NCBI GenBank assembly: GCA_905215045.1
Contig: CAJMOO010000033.1
Span: 1 to 19,591, forward strand
DNA from: an uncultured bacterium
GTDB taxonomy: Bacteria; Bacillota_A; Clostridia; Lachnospirales; Lachnospiraceae
Reading direction: 5' to 3'
Length of the DNA: 19,591 nt
Notes under the pieces: generated by a model
Told to the model about the DNA's origin: nothing
What the model saw: the letters and a program-made list of their open reading frames with translations, nothing else
Databases searched by the model: none
Position numbers and translations under genes: made by a program
Part shown: piece by piece, positions 1-7,774 of the stretch
Layout: each line of letters begins with the position of its first letter
Position numbering within the stretch: the stretch's first letter is position 1

Positions 1-35
1 TTTATCTATATTAAGATATCCATTTATCTTTTGTT

Positions 36-72
36 CTATTCGTAATATAACACTCATTATTAGCACTGTCAA
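36..72 (-). promoter_or_regulatory. Sigma-A promoter reading off the left edge
   Basis: On the minus strand a perfect -35 box TTGACA (67-72) and a -10 box TATATT (44-49) are separated by exactly 17 bases, which predicts a transcription start near 36-38. No gene follows inside the window, so it must serve a leftward gene beyond position 1. The -35 box lies inside the CIRCE operator described separately, so repressor binding would block RNA polymerase directly. Box quality and spacing make this one of the most convincing promoters in the window. Confidence 0.8.
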
Positions 73-86
73 GAGGTGAGTGCTAA
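60..86. promoter_or_regulatory. CIRCE operator (HrcA binding site)
   Basis: The half-sites TTAGCACTG (60-68) and GAGTGCTAA (78-86) flank a 9-base spacer, which matches the CIRCE consensus of two 9-base inverted arms around 9 bases with one mismatch (the last base of the first arm). CIRCE is bound by the repressor HrcA and controls hrcA-grpE-dnaK-dnaJ and groES-groEL operons in Firmicutes. It overlaps the -35 box of the leftward promoter, so a heat-shock gene such as groES or hrcA is expected just left of the window. That identity is inference; the operator itself is read directly. Confidence 0.9.
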
Positions 87-114
87 TTATTTTTAATTTT
101 TTCGTTTATTTTAT

Positions 115-174
115 TTTCAAACAAAAATGAAGGCAGATCTTCTATATGATACCTTAGAAAATCTGCCTTCATTT
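115..174 (-). terminator. Rho-independent terminator after the kinase gene
   Basis: A 14-bp perfect inverted repeat (125-138 with 161-174) extends after one mismatch to 144/155, leaving a 10-base loop. On the minus strand the stem is followed by a T-rich stretch (115-124). It lies a few bases beyond the stop codon of the ribokinase-like gene and closes the lpdC-ubiX-kinase operon before the CIRCE promoter. Confidence 0.85.
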
Positions 175-177
175 CTT

Positions 178-1080
178 CTAATTTTTATATTCTTCTACTT
201 CTTTCAGATATGGAATGGATGGGGCTGCCCCTTGTCTGCTTACTGCGATTGCTGATGCTTTGGATGCGATATCCATTGCTTCTTTGATCGTTTTTCCATT
301 TAAGATACCTGCAATAAAATATCCGGTATAGGTATCTCCTGCCGCCGTTGTATCGACTGTCTTTACCTTATAAATTGACTGTTCCACATATTCATCACCA
401 GATATACATACAGACCCTTCACTTCCTAAAGTTAATACGATCGTTGCTTCTGGGAATTTCTGATGTAACAAACCACTAATATATTTCCCATCAATTTCTT
501 TTGGTTCTTCCATATCAAGAATCTGCATTGCTTCTATTTCGTTTAGAAGAAAATAGTTGATCTGATCTAATGGAAGTTCTTTTATCTTCTCATTCATTGG
601 AGATGGATTTAAGATAATCTTCATTCCAGTTTCTTTTGCTTTCTTTACGATATATGGAAGTTCATTAATCTCATTTTGGATCAGTAAATAATCTTCATTT
701 GTAAAATGTTCAAAGACTTCATCCACTTGTTCCTTACTGATTGCCTGATTAGCTCCTCCAAATAAAATAATGCAGTTATCGCCCTCTTCATCATTTTGTA
801 TGATCGCATTTCCTGTTCTTATGTCTTCAAGAATCTTAACAAAATCTGTATTCACTCCTGCTTCTTTTAATTGATCTAACAAAAACAGTCCATCCATGCC
901 AATCGCTCCTGCATGATATGTTTCCATTCCTGCACGTGAAAGTGCAATGGACTGGTTTAATCCTTTTCCGCCTGTATATACATTCAACTCTTCTGCAGAC
1001 AATGTTTCTCCTTTTTTCACAAAATGAGAAACTTTATATACATAGTCAATATTTAATGATCCAAATGATAATATTTTCAT
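178..1080 (-). CDS. PfkB-family sugar kinase, ribokinase-like
   Basis: A 300-residue cytoplasmic kinase of the PfkB/ribokinase fold, predicted to phosphorylate ribose or a related sugar or nucleoside with ATP. The first PfkB signature is visible as GGKGLNQ (residues 37-43). The second is DTTAAGDTYTGYF (243-255), with the probable catalytic base Asp249 in the anion hole. NPSP and LNEIEA in the middle are close to ribokinase NPAP and NETEAE. I chose the ATG at 1080 because AGAGAGG sits 5 bases upstream; an in-frame ATG at 1110 would overlap ubiX and has no comparable site. The gene lies 14 bases after ubiX and is followed directly by a terminator, so it is the last gene of the decarboxylase operon. 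Why a sugar kinase belongs there is unclear, and the substrate is not proven by sequence. Confidence 0.88.
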   Translation of the reverse strand: MKILSFGSLNIDYVYKVSHFVKKGETLSAEELNVYTGGKGLNQSIALSRAGMETYHAGAIGMDGLFLLDQLKEAGVNTDFVKILEDIRTGNAIIQNDEEGDNCIILFGGANQAISKEQVDEVFEHFTNEDYLLIQNEINELPYIVKKAKETGMKIILNPSPMNEKIKELPLDQINYFLLNEIEAMQILDMEEPKEIDGKYISGLLHQKFPEATIVLTLGSEGSVCISGDEYVEQSIYKVKTVDTTAAGDTYTGYFIAGILNGKTIKEAMDIASKASAIAVSRQGAAPSIPYLKEVEEYKN

Positions 1081-1094
1081 AGAAACCTCTCTTT

Positions 1095-1664
1095 CTACAA
1101 TCCGCTCCATCTTCGATATTCTTTTGCTTCTATCCCAAATGGTTCTAATAGTTTTGCTGCAATATGATACATCATTTCTTCTATGCTCTCTGGCATATGA
1201 TAAAAAGTCATCATTGGTGGAATGATCCGCACATTCGGAATCATTGCCAATTCCTGAAGATTTCTAAGATGAATCGCACTCAGTGGTGTCTCTCTTGCTG
1301 CAAGCACTAATGGCCGTTGCTCTTTGATCGTTACATCCGCTGCACGAAGTATCAGATTGTCTGCATATCCACTGTGAATTCCTGCAATTGTTTTCATACT
1401 ACATGGGACAATGAGCATCCCTTCCGTCTGAAATGATCCACTGGCTGGTCCTGCACCGATCTCTCTTGAATCCAGAACATGATCAGCAAGTTTTTCGACC
1501 TCTTCCACCTTCATTTTTGTTTCATGTTCCAAGGTCAGTTTGGCACTATCTGTCATAACCAAGTAAGATTCAAAATCCTTCTGCTCTTGCACCAATTTTA
1601 GACACTGGATCAAGATTGGAATTCCACTTGCCCCTGTTGCTCCTATGATCAGTCGTTTCTTCAT
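1095..1664 (-). CDS. ubiX: Flavin prenyltransferase UbiX
   Basis: 189 residues, the usual length for UbiX/Pad1/LpdB. It joins dimethylallyl phosphate to FMN to make prenylated FMN, the cofactor of UbiD decarboxylases. The N-terminal FMN-binding loop GATGASG is at residues 8-14, the family segment PCSMKT at 87-92, and an ARETPLS stretch at 123-129 belongs to the phosphate and substrate site. AAGGA lies 11 bases before the ATG. The gene starts 37 bases after the UbiD-family gene, so enzyme and cofactor supplier are co-transcribed, as in the L. plantarum lpdB/lpdC and B. subtilis bsdB/bsdC systems. It is far more likely to serve that decarboxylase than ubiquinone synthesis, since clostridia make no ubiquinone. 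Confidence 0.93.
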   Translation of the reverse strand: MKKRLIIGATGASGIPILIQCLKLVQEQKDFESYLVMTDSAKLTLEHETKMKVEEVEKLADHVLDSREIGAGPASGSFQTEGMLIVPCSMKTIAGIHSGYADNLILRAADVTIKEQRPLVLAARETPLSAIHLRNLQELAMIPNVRIIPPMMTFYHMPESIEEMMYHIAAKLLEPFGIEAKEYRRWSGL

Positions 1665-1701
1665 TCAAATAAATTTCCTTTTCTTATTTATATTCTGTAT
1701 T

Positions 1702-3165
1702 TTATGATAACCAGTGTTCCGGATCAACTTCCATAAATCTTGCTCTCTTGAATCGCTCTTTCTGATCATATGGAACAGTACAGTCAAAGATTGTCTTGCA
1801 TGCAATCCCATGATCTCTGATACTTGAAGAACATGTTGGATCGTTGGATGGATCCAGCGGATGACATCTTACCCCTGGAATCGTGATGATATCTGCATCT
1901 CCCTGGAATCTTGTATTCATTGCCCATAATACATCATTCATATCGAAACAGTCGACGTCTTCGTCTACCAAAAATACATGCTTCAGTTCACTGAATGCTG
2001 AAAATGCAAGAAGTGCTGCCTGTCTTTGTCTTCCTTCATCGCTGGCTTCTCGTTTCTTAAACTGTAAGACTGCCATGTATTTTCCACCGCCTGCGGAGCC
2101 GCAGTATACATTCTGAAGACGTCCCGGCATCGCTTTTTCTACCATTCCATAAATACTTGCTTCTGTTGGGATTCCAGCCATAGATACATGTTCTTCACTT
2201 GGCCCGATGCATGTCTGCATGATCGGATTTTCTCTGTGTGTTACCGCTTTGACTTTGATCAGCCAGCACTGTGAACTTGCAGGTCCTGTGTATCCTGGAA
2301 ATTCTGGCATTGCATAGCCTGTGTGGCTGTTCTGGTCTTCCTGTACTCGGACATTTGGAATCACTTCCCCTTCGATGACATATTCTGCATTTGCAATTGC
2401 CATTTCGTTAACTGTTAAGCATTTACAAAGCTCTACGGGTTCATTTCTTAAAGCCCCTGCAACAGATAATTCATCATATCCAAGAGGGGTTGTTGGTGCT
2501 TCAAAACAAGATCCGATCTCAATTGCTGGGTCTACTCCAATACTGATAGAGATTGGAAGTTTCTGTCCTAATTCTTCTGCACGTTCTGCCATTGCTCCGA
2601 TGTGTCTTGCTCCAGGAGTGAAGAAAATAGAAAGTTCATCTTTTCCCTGAATGCATAATCTGTGGATTGTTACATCATGAACTCCTGTGTCTGGGTGCGT
2701 TGCATAACACATACCCAATGTAATATATGGACCTGCATCATCTGGTGTGTTAGTTGGTGCTGGTACCAGATCATACAAATTAAAGTCTGGATCTTCCACT
2801 TTATGAACAACCTGCTGACATGGTGCATCTCCCTGATATTCCACTGGTGCTATCGGATTATCTACGCTATGATAAAGTTTCTTTCCTAATTCTTCTGGTT
2901 TGCAGTCCAAGAGCGCTGCCACACGCTTTCTGCTTGCTAATACACCGATGGCTACTCTGGCATCTTTATGTCCTTTGACATTATTAAATACCATCGCTGG
3001 ACCTTCTTTTGTCGGGCGCTTTACAGTTCCACCTGCACCTACATAGCGGTAAACTCCCGCAAGTTCTGCCATTGGATCAACTTCTACATCAGTCTCTATG
3101 TATTGCCCCTCTATTTTCTTTAGCCGTTCTAACGCACTTCTTAAATCTCTTACTTTCCCTTCCAT
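1702..3165 (-). CDS. lpdC: UbiD-family hydroxyarylic acid decarboxylase (LpdC type)
   Basis: 487 residues, close to the 490 of Lactiplantibacillus plantarum gallate decarboxylase LpdC. It is predicted to use prenylated FMN and a metal to remove CO2 from phenolic acids such as gallate or protocatechuate. From memory, conserved LpdC-like blocks include YRYVGAGGTVKRPT near residue 40, APTNTPDDAGPYIT in the middle, EDQNSHTGYAMPEFPGY, IGPSEEHVSMAGIPTEAS and FLVDEDVDCFDMNDV. The classical UbiD/Fdc motif EGPxGE/D is absent, but the EDxNxHTG version is what I recall for LpdC, so I read it as a subfamily mark and not damage. The start has GGAG only 4-5 bases upstream. It is the first gene of an operon with ubiX and a kinase. 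No small lpdD/bsdD-type subunit gene is next to it. Exact substrate is inference. Confidence 0.88.
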   Translation of the reverse strand: MEGKVRDLRSALERLKKIEGQYIETDVEVDPMAELAGVYRYVGAGGTVKRPTKEGPAMVFNNVKGHKDARVAIGVLASRKRVAALLDCKPEELGKKLYHSVDNPIAPVEYQGDAPCQQVVHKVEDPDFNLYDLVPAPTNTPDDAGPYITLGMCYATHPDTGVHDVTIHRLCIQGKDELSIFFTPGARHIGAMAERAEELGQKLPISISIGVDPAIEIGSCFEAPTTPLGYDELSVAGALRNEPVELCKCLTVNEMAIANAEYVIEGEVIPNVRVQEDQNSHTGYAMPEFPGYTGPASSQCWLIKVKAVTHRENPIMQTCIGPSEEHVSMAGIPTEASIYGMVEKAMPGRLQNVYCGSAGGGKYMAVLQFKKREASDEGRQRQAALLAFSAFSELKHVFLVDEDVDCFDMNDVLWAMNTRFQGDADIITIPGVRCHPLDPSNDPTCSSSIRDHGIACKTIFDCTVPYDQKERFKRARFMEVDPEHWLS

Positions 3166-3232
3166 TTGTCTCCTTCTTTCTTATATGTCTCTTTCTCATT
3201 TCCGACGACATAATCCCAATGTTCAAGTACTG

Positions 3233-3268
3233 CTTTTCGATAACAACAGTTCAATGACATGGCATCAA
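3233..3268 (-). promoter_or_regulatory. Possible promoter of the lpdC-ubiX-kinase operon
   Basis: On the minus strand TTGATG (3263-3268) and TGTTAT (3240-3245) are 17 bases apart, each matching 4 of 6 consensus bases, in the gap between the pxpA terminator and lpdC. It would give a leader of about 70 bases. The match is mediocre and is offered only because a promoter is needed here. Confidence 0.35.
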
Positions 3269-3290
3269 CAGAATCACAAATTGCTATGAA

Positions 3291-3336
3291 ATGAAAAAAT
3301 GGCAGATGAATTCTTCTCTAGATCCATCTACCATTT
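3291..3336 (-). terminator. Rho-independent terminator of the pxp operon
   Basis: A 12-bp stem (3297-3308 with 3325-3336, one G-T wobble on the transcribed strand) around a 16-base loop. It is followed on the minus strand by a run of six T (3294-3299). It lies 25 bases beyond the pxpA stop codon and separates the pxp operon from lpdC. Confidence 0.8.
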
Positions 3337-3361
3337 CTTCATTATCTTAAAAATATCTCCA

Positions 3362-4117
3362 TTATAAATGACAGATTTCTATCTCATTCTCAACGAATGT
3401 CTTACGGATCTTCTCCACAAATAATAATGCTTTCTCTCCATCTCCGTGAACGCATACTGAGTCTGCCTTAATATCAATATCTTTTCCAGTGATCGAAGTC
3501 ACTTTTCCTTCGTTTATCATACGAATAACTCGGTTGATCGCTTCATCTTCATCTTCGATCATAGCTCCTGGTTTTCTTCGATTCACCAGTGTTCCATCTT
3601 CTTCATAAGCTCTGTCTGCAAATACTTCACTGGCTGACTTTAAACCACAGTCTTTTGCTGCTTTGATCATCTCGCTTCCAGATAATCCCATAACGATCAG
3701 GTCTTTATCATATTCATAAATTGCTTCACAGATCGCTTTAGACAGATCATAATCCTTAGCCGCCATATTATATAATGCTCCATGTGGTTTTACATGCTGT
3801 AATTTCACTCCGGCCGCTTTACACATTCCACCTATCGCACTAATCTGGTATAGTGTATATGCTTTCGCTTCTTCGTTGGAAATCGCCATGCTTCTTCGTC
3901 CAAATCCCATCAGATCTGGAAGTCCCGGATGGGCCCCAACTGCGATCCCGGCTTCTTTTGCTCTCTGGATCGTCTCCATCATAACCACTGGATCGGATGC
4001 ATGATAACCACATGCAACATTCGCTGATGTGATCAATGGAATGATCTTGTCATCATTCCCGATCGTGTAACGTCCAAAACTTTCTCCAAGGTCACTATTT
4101 AAATCTATCTGGTACAT
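3362..4117 (-). CDS. pxpA: 5-oxoprolinase subunit PxpA (LamB/YcsF family)
   Basis: 251 residues, the normal length of the LamB/YcsF family. With PxpB and PxpC it forms the ATP-dependent 5-oxoprolinase that opens pyroglutamate, a spontaneous damage product of glutamine and glutamate, to glutamate. The N-terminal family block DLNSDLGESFG (residues 5-15), the SANVACGYHASDP block (31-43), the GAHPGLPD block (61-68) and HVKPHGALYN (108-117) are all present. The histidines and aspartates in these blocks are candidate active-site residues of this TIM-barrel-like fold. GGAGG lies 10 bases before the ATG. It is the last gene of the six-gene operon, 36 bases after the biotin carboxylase, and is followed by a terminator. 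Confidence 0.93.
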   Translation of the reverse strand: MYQIDLNSDLGESFGRYTIGNDDKIIPLITSANVACGYHASDPVVMMETIQRAKEAGIAVGAHPGLPDLMGFGRRSMAISNEEAKAYTLYQISAIGGMCKAAGVKLQHVKPHGALYNMAAKDYDLSKAICEAIYEYDKDLIVMGLSGSEMIKAAKDCGLKSASEVFADRAYEEDGTLVNRRKPGAMIEDEDEAINRVIRMINEGKVTSITGKDIDIKADSVCVHGDGEKALLFVEKIRKTFVENEIEICHL

Positions 4118-4153
4118 TTAATTTATACCTCCATTTCTTCCGTTTTATCGAAT

Positions 4154-5500
4154 TTAATCTAATTTCAAGAGTCTCTCGATAAATCCTGTATCCGCTTTTC
4201 CTTCACAGAATTCACGGTTATTCATCAGCTGATACTGGAAATCAAGGTTTGTATTGATTCCTAATATCACCATCTCATCAAGAGCTGATCTCATTTTCTG
4301 TAATGCTGCATCACGGTCTGGTGCGTGTACGATAACTTTCGCGATCATAGAATCGTATTCGGATGGAATACAGTACCCTGTATAAATTGCGGTATCTACA
4401 CGAACTCCATTTCCAGCTGGCAAATGCAAATGTTTGATCACACCTGGACTTGGCATAAAGTTTTTCTCTGGAATCTCTGCATTGATACGACATTCAATCG
4501 CATGTCCGTTGATCTCCACATCTTCCTGTGTAAAACTTAATTCCATTCCCATAGCCACTCGAATCTGTTCAATGATCAGATCTGTTCCCGTAACCATCTC
4601 TGTGACCCCATGTTCTACCTGAATACGTGTGTTCATTTCCATGAAATAATAGGTTCCTTTTGGATCAAGGATAAATTCTATGGTTCCAGCATTGGTATAC
4701 CCTACTGCTTTCGCTGCAAGGATCGCATCGTGATTCATAGATTTTCTGATCTTTTCCGTGATCGCTGGGGATGGTGATTCTTCGATCAGTTTCTGGTGGT
4801 TTCTCTGAACAGAACAATCACGTTCTCCCAAGGCTACGACATTCCCATGTCCATCTGCCATGATCTGAATCTCCACATGTCTTGGATTCTCGATGAATTT
4901 CTCAATGTACATCGTATCATCACCAAATGCATTGGCAGATTCTCTCTGCGCAGTATTGAAATTGAATTCAAAATCTTCTTTGGATCTGGAAACTCGCATT
5001 CCTTTTCCACCACCACCTGAAGATGCTTTTATCATAACTGGATAACCGATCTCATCTGCTAATTTCTCCCCTGTAGCTGCATCATAGACAGGTTCTTTGG
5101 TTCCTGGAACAACTGGAACTCCTGCTTCCATCATTGTTTTTCTTGCGTTTGATTTATTTCCCATGCTGTCAATAACTTCTGCACTCGGTCCGATAAATGC
5201 AATACCATTTTCTTTACATAAGCGAACGAAATCAGCATTCTCAGATAAGAAACCAAACCCTGGATGGATCGCATCTGCGTCCGTATTCTTTGCTGCAGAA
5301 ATGATACGTTCCATGTTTAAGTAGCTGTTTTTTGCAGGTCCTTCTCCGATACATACTCTTCGATCTGCTAATTGTACATGAAGACTGTCTTTATCTTCTT
5401 TTGAATAAACCGCGATACTCTTGATCCCCATATTACGACAAGCACGAATAATGCGCACTGCGATCTCACCACGGTTCGCGATCAATATACTTCGAAACAT
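4154..5500 (-). CDS. accC: Biotin carboxylase subunit (AccC-like)
   Basis: 448 residues, full length for a stand-alone biotin carboxylase. It uses ATP and bicarbonate to carboxylate biotin on a carrier protein. Visible are the N-terminal LIANRGEIAVRI (6-17), the flexible glycine-rich ATP loop KASSGGGGKGMR (158-169), HVEIQIMAD (208-216) and the catalytic block EMNTRIQVEH (288-297). The residue after QVEH is Gly298, where common AccC enzymes have proline. It is 12 bases after the carrier gene. No accA/accD carboxyltransferase genes are nearby; instead the neighbours are pxpA, pxpB and pxpC, whose PxpB/PxpC relatives form part of urea carboxylase. It may therefore serve a carboxylation step in the pxp system and not fatty acid synthesis. 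The family is certain; the specific role is inference. Confidence 0.92.
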   Translation of the reverse strand: MFRSILIANRGEIAVRIIRACRNMGIKSIAVYSKEDKDSLHVQLADRRVCIGEGPAKNSYLNMERIISAAKNTDADAIHPGFGFLSENADFVRLCKENGIAFIGPSAEVIDSMGNKSNARKTMMEAGVPVVPGTKEPVYDAATGEKLADEIGYPVMIKASSGGGGKGMRVSRSKEDFEFNFNTAQRESANAFGDDTMYIEKFIENPRHVEIQIMADGHGNVVALGERDCSVQRNHQKLIEESPSPAITEKIRKSMNHDAILAAKAVGYTNAGTIEFILDPKGTYYFMEMNTRIQVEHGVTEMVTGTDLIIEQIRVAMGMELSFTQEDVEINGHAIECRINAEIPEKNFMPSPGVIKHLHLPAGNGVRVDTAIYTGYCIPSEYDSMIAKVIVHAPDRDAALQKMRSALDEMVILGINTNLDFQYQLMNNREFCEGKADTGFIERLLKLD

Positions 5501-5512
5501 ACAATGCCTCCT

Positions 5513-5944
5513 TTAGTCTTCAAGTTTTTTTACTTTAAATAATGGCTGTCCATATTCAACTTTCTGTTCGTTGCTTGCTAAGACAGCTTCAATCTCACAG
5601 TCATAATCACTTTCGATCTCATTCATTAATTTCATCGCCTCAAGGATACATACAGTCTGTCCTGCCTTGACTCTGTCTCCAACTTTCACAAATGCCTTGG
5701 CATCTGGGGATGGAGCCGCATAAAAGGTACCTACGATCGGAGATGTGATGTATGATTCATCTTCGGAATCAATACTTTCTACTGTATCAACACCCTGTGT
5801 GGAAACTGACATCGGTGCAGCAGGCGCTCCAACACTTCCTCTTCTGCTCATTTTGATCTTTACATCGCCTTCCTGAATGCTGAAATCAAGCATAGAGGAA
5901 TTCTCGATGATCTTTACTAATTTCTCAATTTTATCTAAATTCAC
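5513..5944 (-). CDS. accB: Biotin carboxyl carrier protein (AccB-like)
   Basis: 143 residues. The N-terminal part (1-32) resembles the AccB leader helix, followed by a low-complexity Ala/Pro/Ser/acidic linker (about 33-65) and a C-terminal biotinyl domain (about 66-143). The biotinylation motif EAMKLMNE places biotin on Lys105. SPIVGTFYAAPSPDAKAFVKVGD is the usual first half of the domain. It would swing carboxybiotin between the biotin carboxylase encoded next and an acceptor site. It follows pxpC by 17 bases in the same operon. As with the carboxylase, the absence of accA/accD beside it suggests a dedicated role with PxpB/PxpC, although a house-keeping acetyl-CoA carboxylase role cannot be excluded. 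Confidence 0.92.
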   Translation of the reverse strand: MNLDKIEKLVKIIENSSMLDFSIQEGDVKIKMSRRGSVGAPAAPMSVSTQGVDTVESIDSEDESYITSPIVGTFYAAPSPDAKAFVKVGDRVKAGQTVCILEAMKLMNEIESDYDCEIEAVLASNEQKVEYGQPLFKVKKLED

Positions 5945-5961
5945 CGTTTCATTCTCCTTTT

Positions 5962-6966
5962 CTATTTAAATAGTGTGCTGATTCGTTTTGCAACGAGTCT
6001 GCAATCTAATACTTCTTTACAAGGTGTATAAATCTGGCTTCTGAAGTCATTCAGCTCTTTCATCTCATCTGCTAACAGCTTCTGGGCTTCTTCTACGGAT
6101 ACTGCCTGAAATCTTACTTTTTGTTCTGTTTTTCTTTGAACAAGTTTCGGAATATCTACAGAAACAACTGTCGCGATCTTCGCATATCCACCCGTTGTCT
6201 GGCGGTCTGCTAATAAGATGATCGGTTTTCCATGACTTGGTACCTGAACAGATCCAAAGGCGATTCCGTCAGAAATGATATCTGAAGTTGTCTTATATGC
6301 GATAAATGGTCCTTCTAATCGACATCCCATGCGGTCAAATTCACTTGTTACTGTATATTCTGAATTTAAAAATGTTTCTCGGCCCTCTTTCGTAAACATC
6401 TTTTCCTGAGGTCCCATGACAACTCTTAATGTTATCTTTTCCTGATCAAATTCATCAAGATCCAAACTTCTTGATAAATAATATGGCAGATATCTTCGCT
6501 TTGCCCTGAACGCAATATAATCTTCATCTTCTAGTTTCCGGCCTTTATATCCACCGATCTGACATTTGATATTCGTAGAACGGCTTCCCATGACTACTGG
6601 CACATCAAGATAACTTGAAAATGCAATATATCCTCTTGTTCCAGTTCTTGCTCCACCAAATGTCAAAATATCTCCACGATGCATATAAATTGCTGTATAC
6701 ATCTTGGCAGGTTTTCCATTGATCTGCGGGCGGAAATCTCCACCTGTGATCGAAATGATCGTCTCGGATGTAAATTCAAGTGTTGGTCCTATTAAGGTAA
6801 ATTCAAGAACTGCTTCATTTTCCGGGTTATCCAGCAGGAGATTTGCAATCTTAAAAGAACGAACATCCATAACTCCGGATACACTAAATCCCTGACTCTG
6901 GTATCCTGTTCTTCCAAGATCCTGCACCGTTGTCATCATTCCGCCTTTTAATACACGAATTCCCAT
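5962..6966 (-). CDS. pxpC: 5-oxoprolinase subunit PxpC (KipA family)
   Basis: 334 residues of the KipA/YbgK family, the allophanate-hydrolase-subunit-2 domain. The N-terminal signature TTVQDLGRTGYQ (residues 12-23), followed by SGVMD (30-34), and the later ADRQTTGGYAKIATV block are diagnostic. PxpC acts with PxpB and PxpA in ATP-dependent pyroglutamate opening; the same fold forms one half of the carboxyltransferase region of urea carboxylase. Only 3 bases separate it from pxpB, so the two subunits are probably translationally coupled and made in equal amounts. It is not fused to PxpB here, although fusions are common in the family. Confidence 0.94.
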   Translation of the reverse strand: MGIRVLKGGMMTTVQDLGRTGYQSQGFSVSGVMDVRSFKIANLLLDNPENEAVLEFTLIGPTLEFTSETIISITGGDFRPQINGKPAKMYTAIYMHRGDILTFGGARTGTRGYIAFSSYLDVPVVMGSRSTNIKCQIGGYKGRKLEDEDYIAFRAKRRYLPYYLSRSLDLDEFDQEKITLRVVMGPQEKMFTKEGRETFLNSEYTVTSEFDRMGCRLEGPFIAYKTTSDIISDGIAFGSVQVPSHGKPIILLADRQTTGGYAKIATVVSVDIPKLVQRKTEQKVRFQAVSVEEAQKLLADEMKELNDFRSQIYTPCKEVLDCRLVAKRISTLFK

Positions 6967-6969
6967 AAT

Positions 6970-7698
6970 CTACACCTCCTTTGTATGAATGATACATTCA
7001 TATGTTCCATTTTCAACCTGTTCTTTGATCTTTAAATACTCTTCTTCTGAAACAGGTACAAAACGGATATAATCTCCAGCTTCAAAAAGAATTGGATTCT
7101 CTCGTTCTGGATCATAGGTTTTTACTGGTGTCAGACCAAGTAACTGCCATCCTCCTGGTGAATCAAGCGGATAAATTCCTGTCTGAGAGCCACCGATCCC
7201 AACACTTCCTGCCGGAATTCTGATTCTTGGGTTCGCCAGTCTTGGTGTATGAATTCTTTCATCAAGTCCTCCAAGATATGAAAATCCTGGCAAAAATCCA
7301 AGCATGTAGATCAAGTAGTCTTTGGAAGAATGAATCTTTATAACCTCTTCTTCCGTTAAACCAGCATTTTTTGCGATATTTTCAATATCTGGTCCGTATT
7401 CTCCTCCATAACATACTGGGATTTCAAAAACTCTGGATGTCGATGTCTCTTCATTGACATCCAGTTTTAGTAACTTCTGTAGACGTTTTGTTAATGTTTT
7501 GTAATTTACCACCCTCGGGTCATAATTGATCAAGAGACTGGTAAATGCCGGGATCATATCCTGCACACCTTCGATACGCTGCGCTTTTAAAAGATGTACA
7601 AAAGCTGTGATCCTTGCATTGATCTCTGGGGAAATTTCCTGTCCAAATTCAATGAGTAAGGCAGAATCTCCCGCAGTACTAATCTTTACTTCTTCCAT
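6970..7698 (-). CDS. pxpB: 5-oxoprolinase subunit PxpB (KipI family)
   Basis: 242 residues of the KipI/YbgJ family (allophanate-hydrolase-subunit-1, cyclophilin-like C-terminal part). GDSALLIEFG (10-19) is the N-terminal block. The long diagnostic block runs from GFLPGFSYLGGL (134-145) through PRIRIPAGSVGIGG (157-170) to SPGGWQLLG (180-188). Members act as 5-oxoprolinase subunits; the B. subtilis relative KipI was first described as an inhibitor of kinase KinA, a link now thought to be indirect. The best ribosome site, AAGGAG, lies 14 bases before the ATG, unusually far, and no better in-frame start is present, so translation may be modest. It follows the transporter by 76 bases with no clear terminator between. 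Confidence 0.93.
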   Translation of the reverse strand: MEEVKISTAGDSALLIEFGQEISPEINARITAFVHLLKAQRIEGVQDMIPAFTSLLINYDPRVVNYKTLTKRLQKLLKLDVNEETSTSRVFEIPVCYGGEYGPDIENIAKNAGLTEEEVIKIHSSKDYLIYMLGFLPGFSYLGGLDERIHTPRLANPRIRIPAGSVGIGGSQTGIYPLDSPGGWQLLGLTPVKTYDPERENPILFEAGDYIRFVPVSEEEYLKIKEQVENGTYECIIHTKEV

Positions 7699-7774
7699 GT
7701 TTTTTCACATAACTCCTTTCGGTCAGTCTGTGCTTCTATGTTTTAAACTTATCTGTTTATCCAGACAATTTTGC

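Noticed and set aside
178..1110. Upstream start of the kinase at 1110
   Set aside because: It overlaps ubiX and adds 10 residues before a normal PfkB N-terminus; the ATG at 1080 has AGAGAGG at the proper distance.
1702..3165. Loss of the UbiD EGPxGE/D catalytic motif as a sign of an inactive enzyme
   Set aside because: The EDxNxHTG form matches what I recall for gallate decarboxylase LpdC, so it is more likely a subfamily feature.
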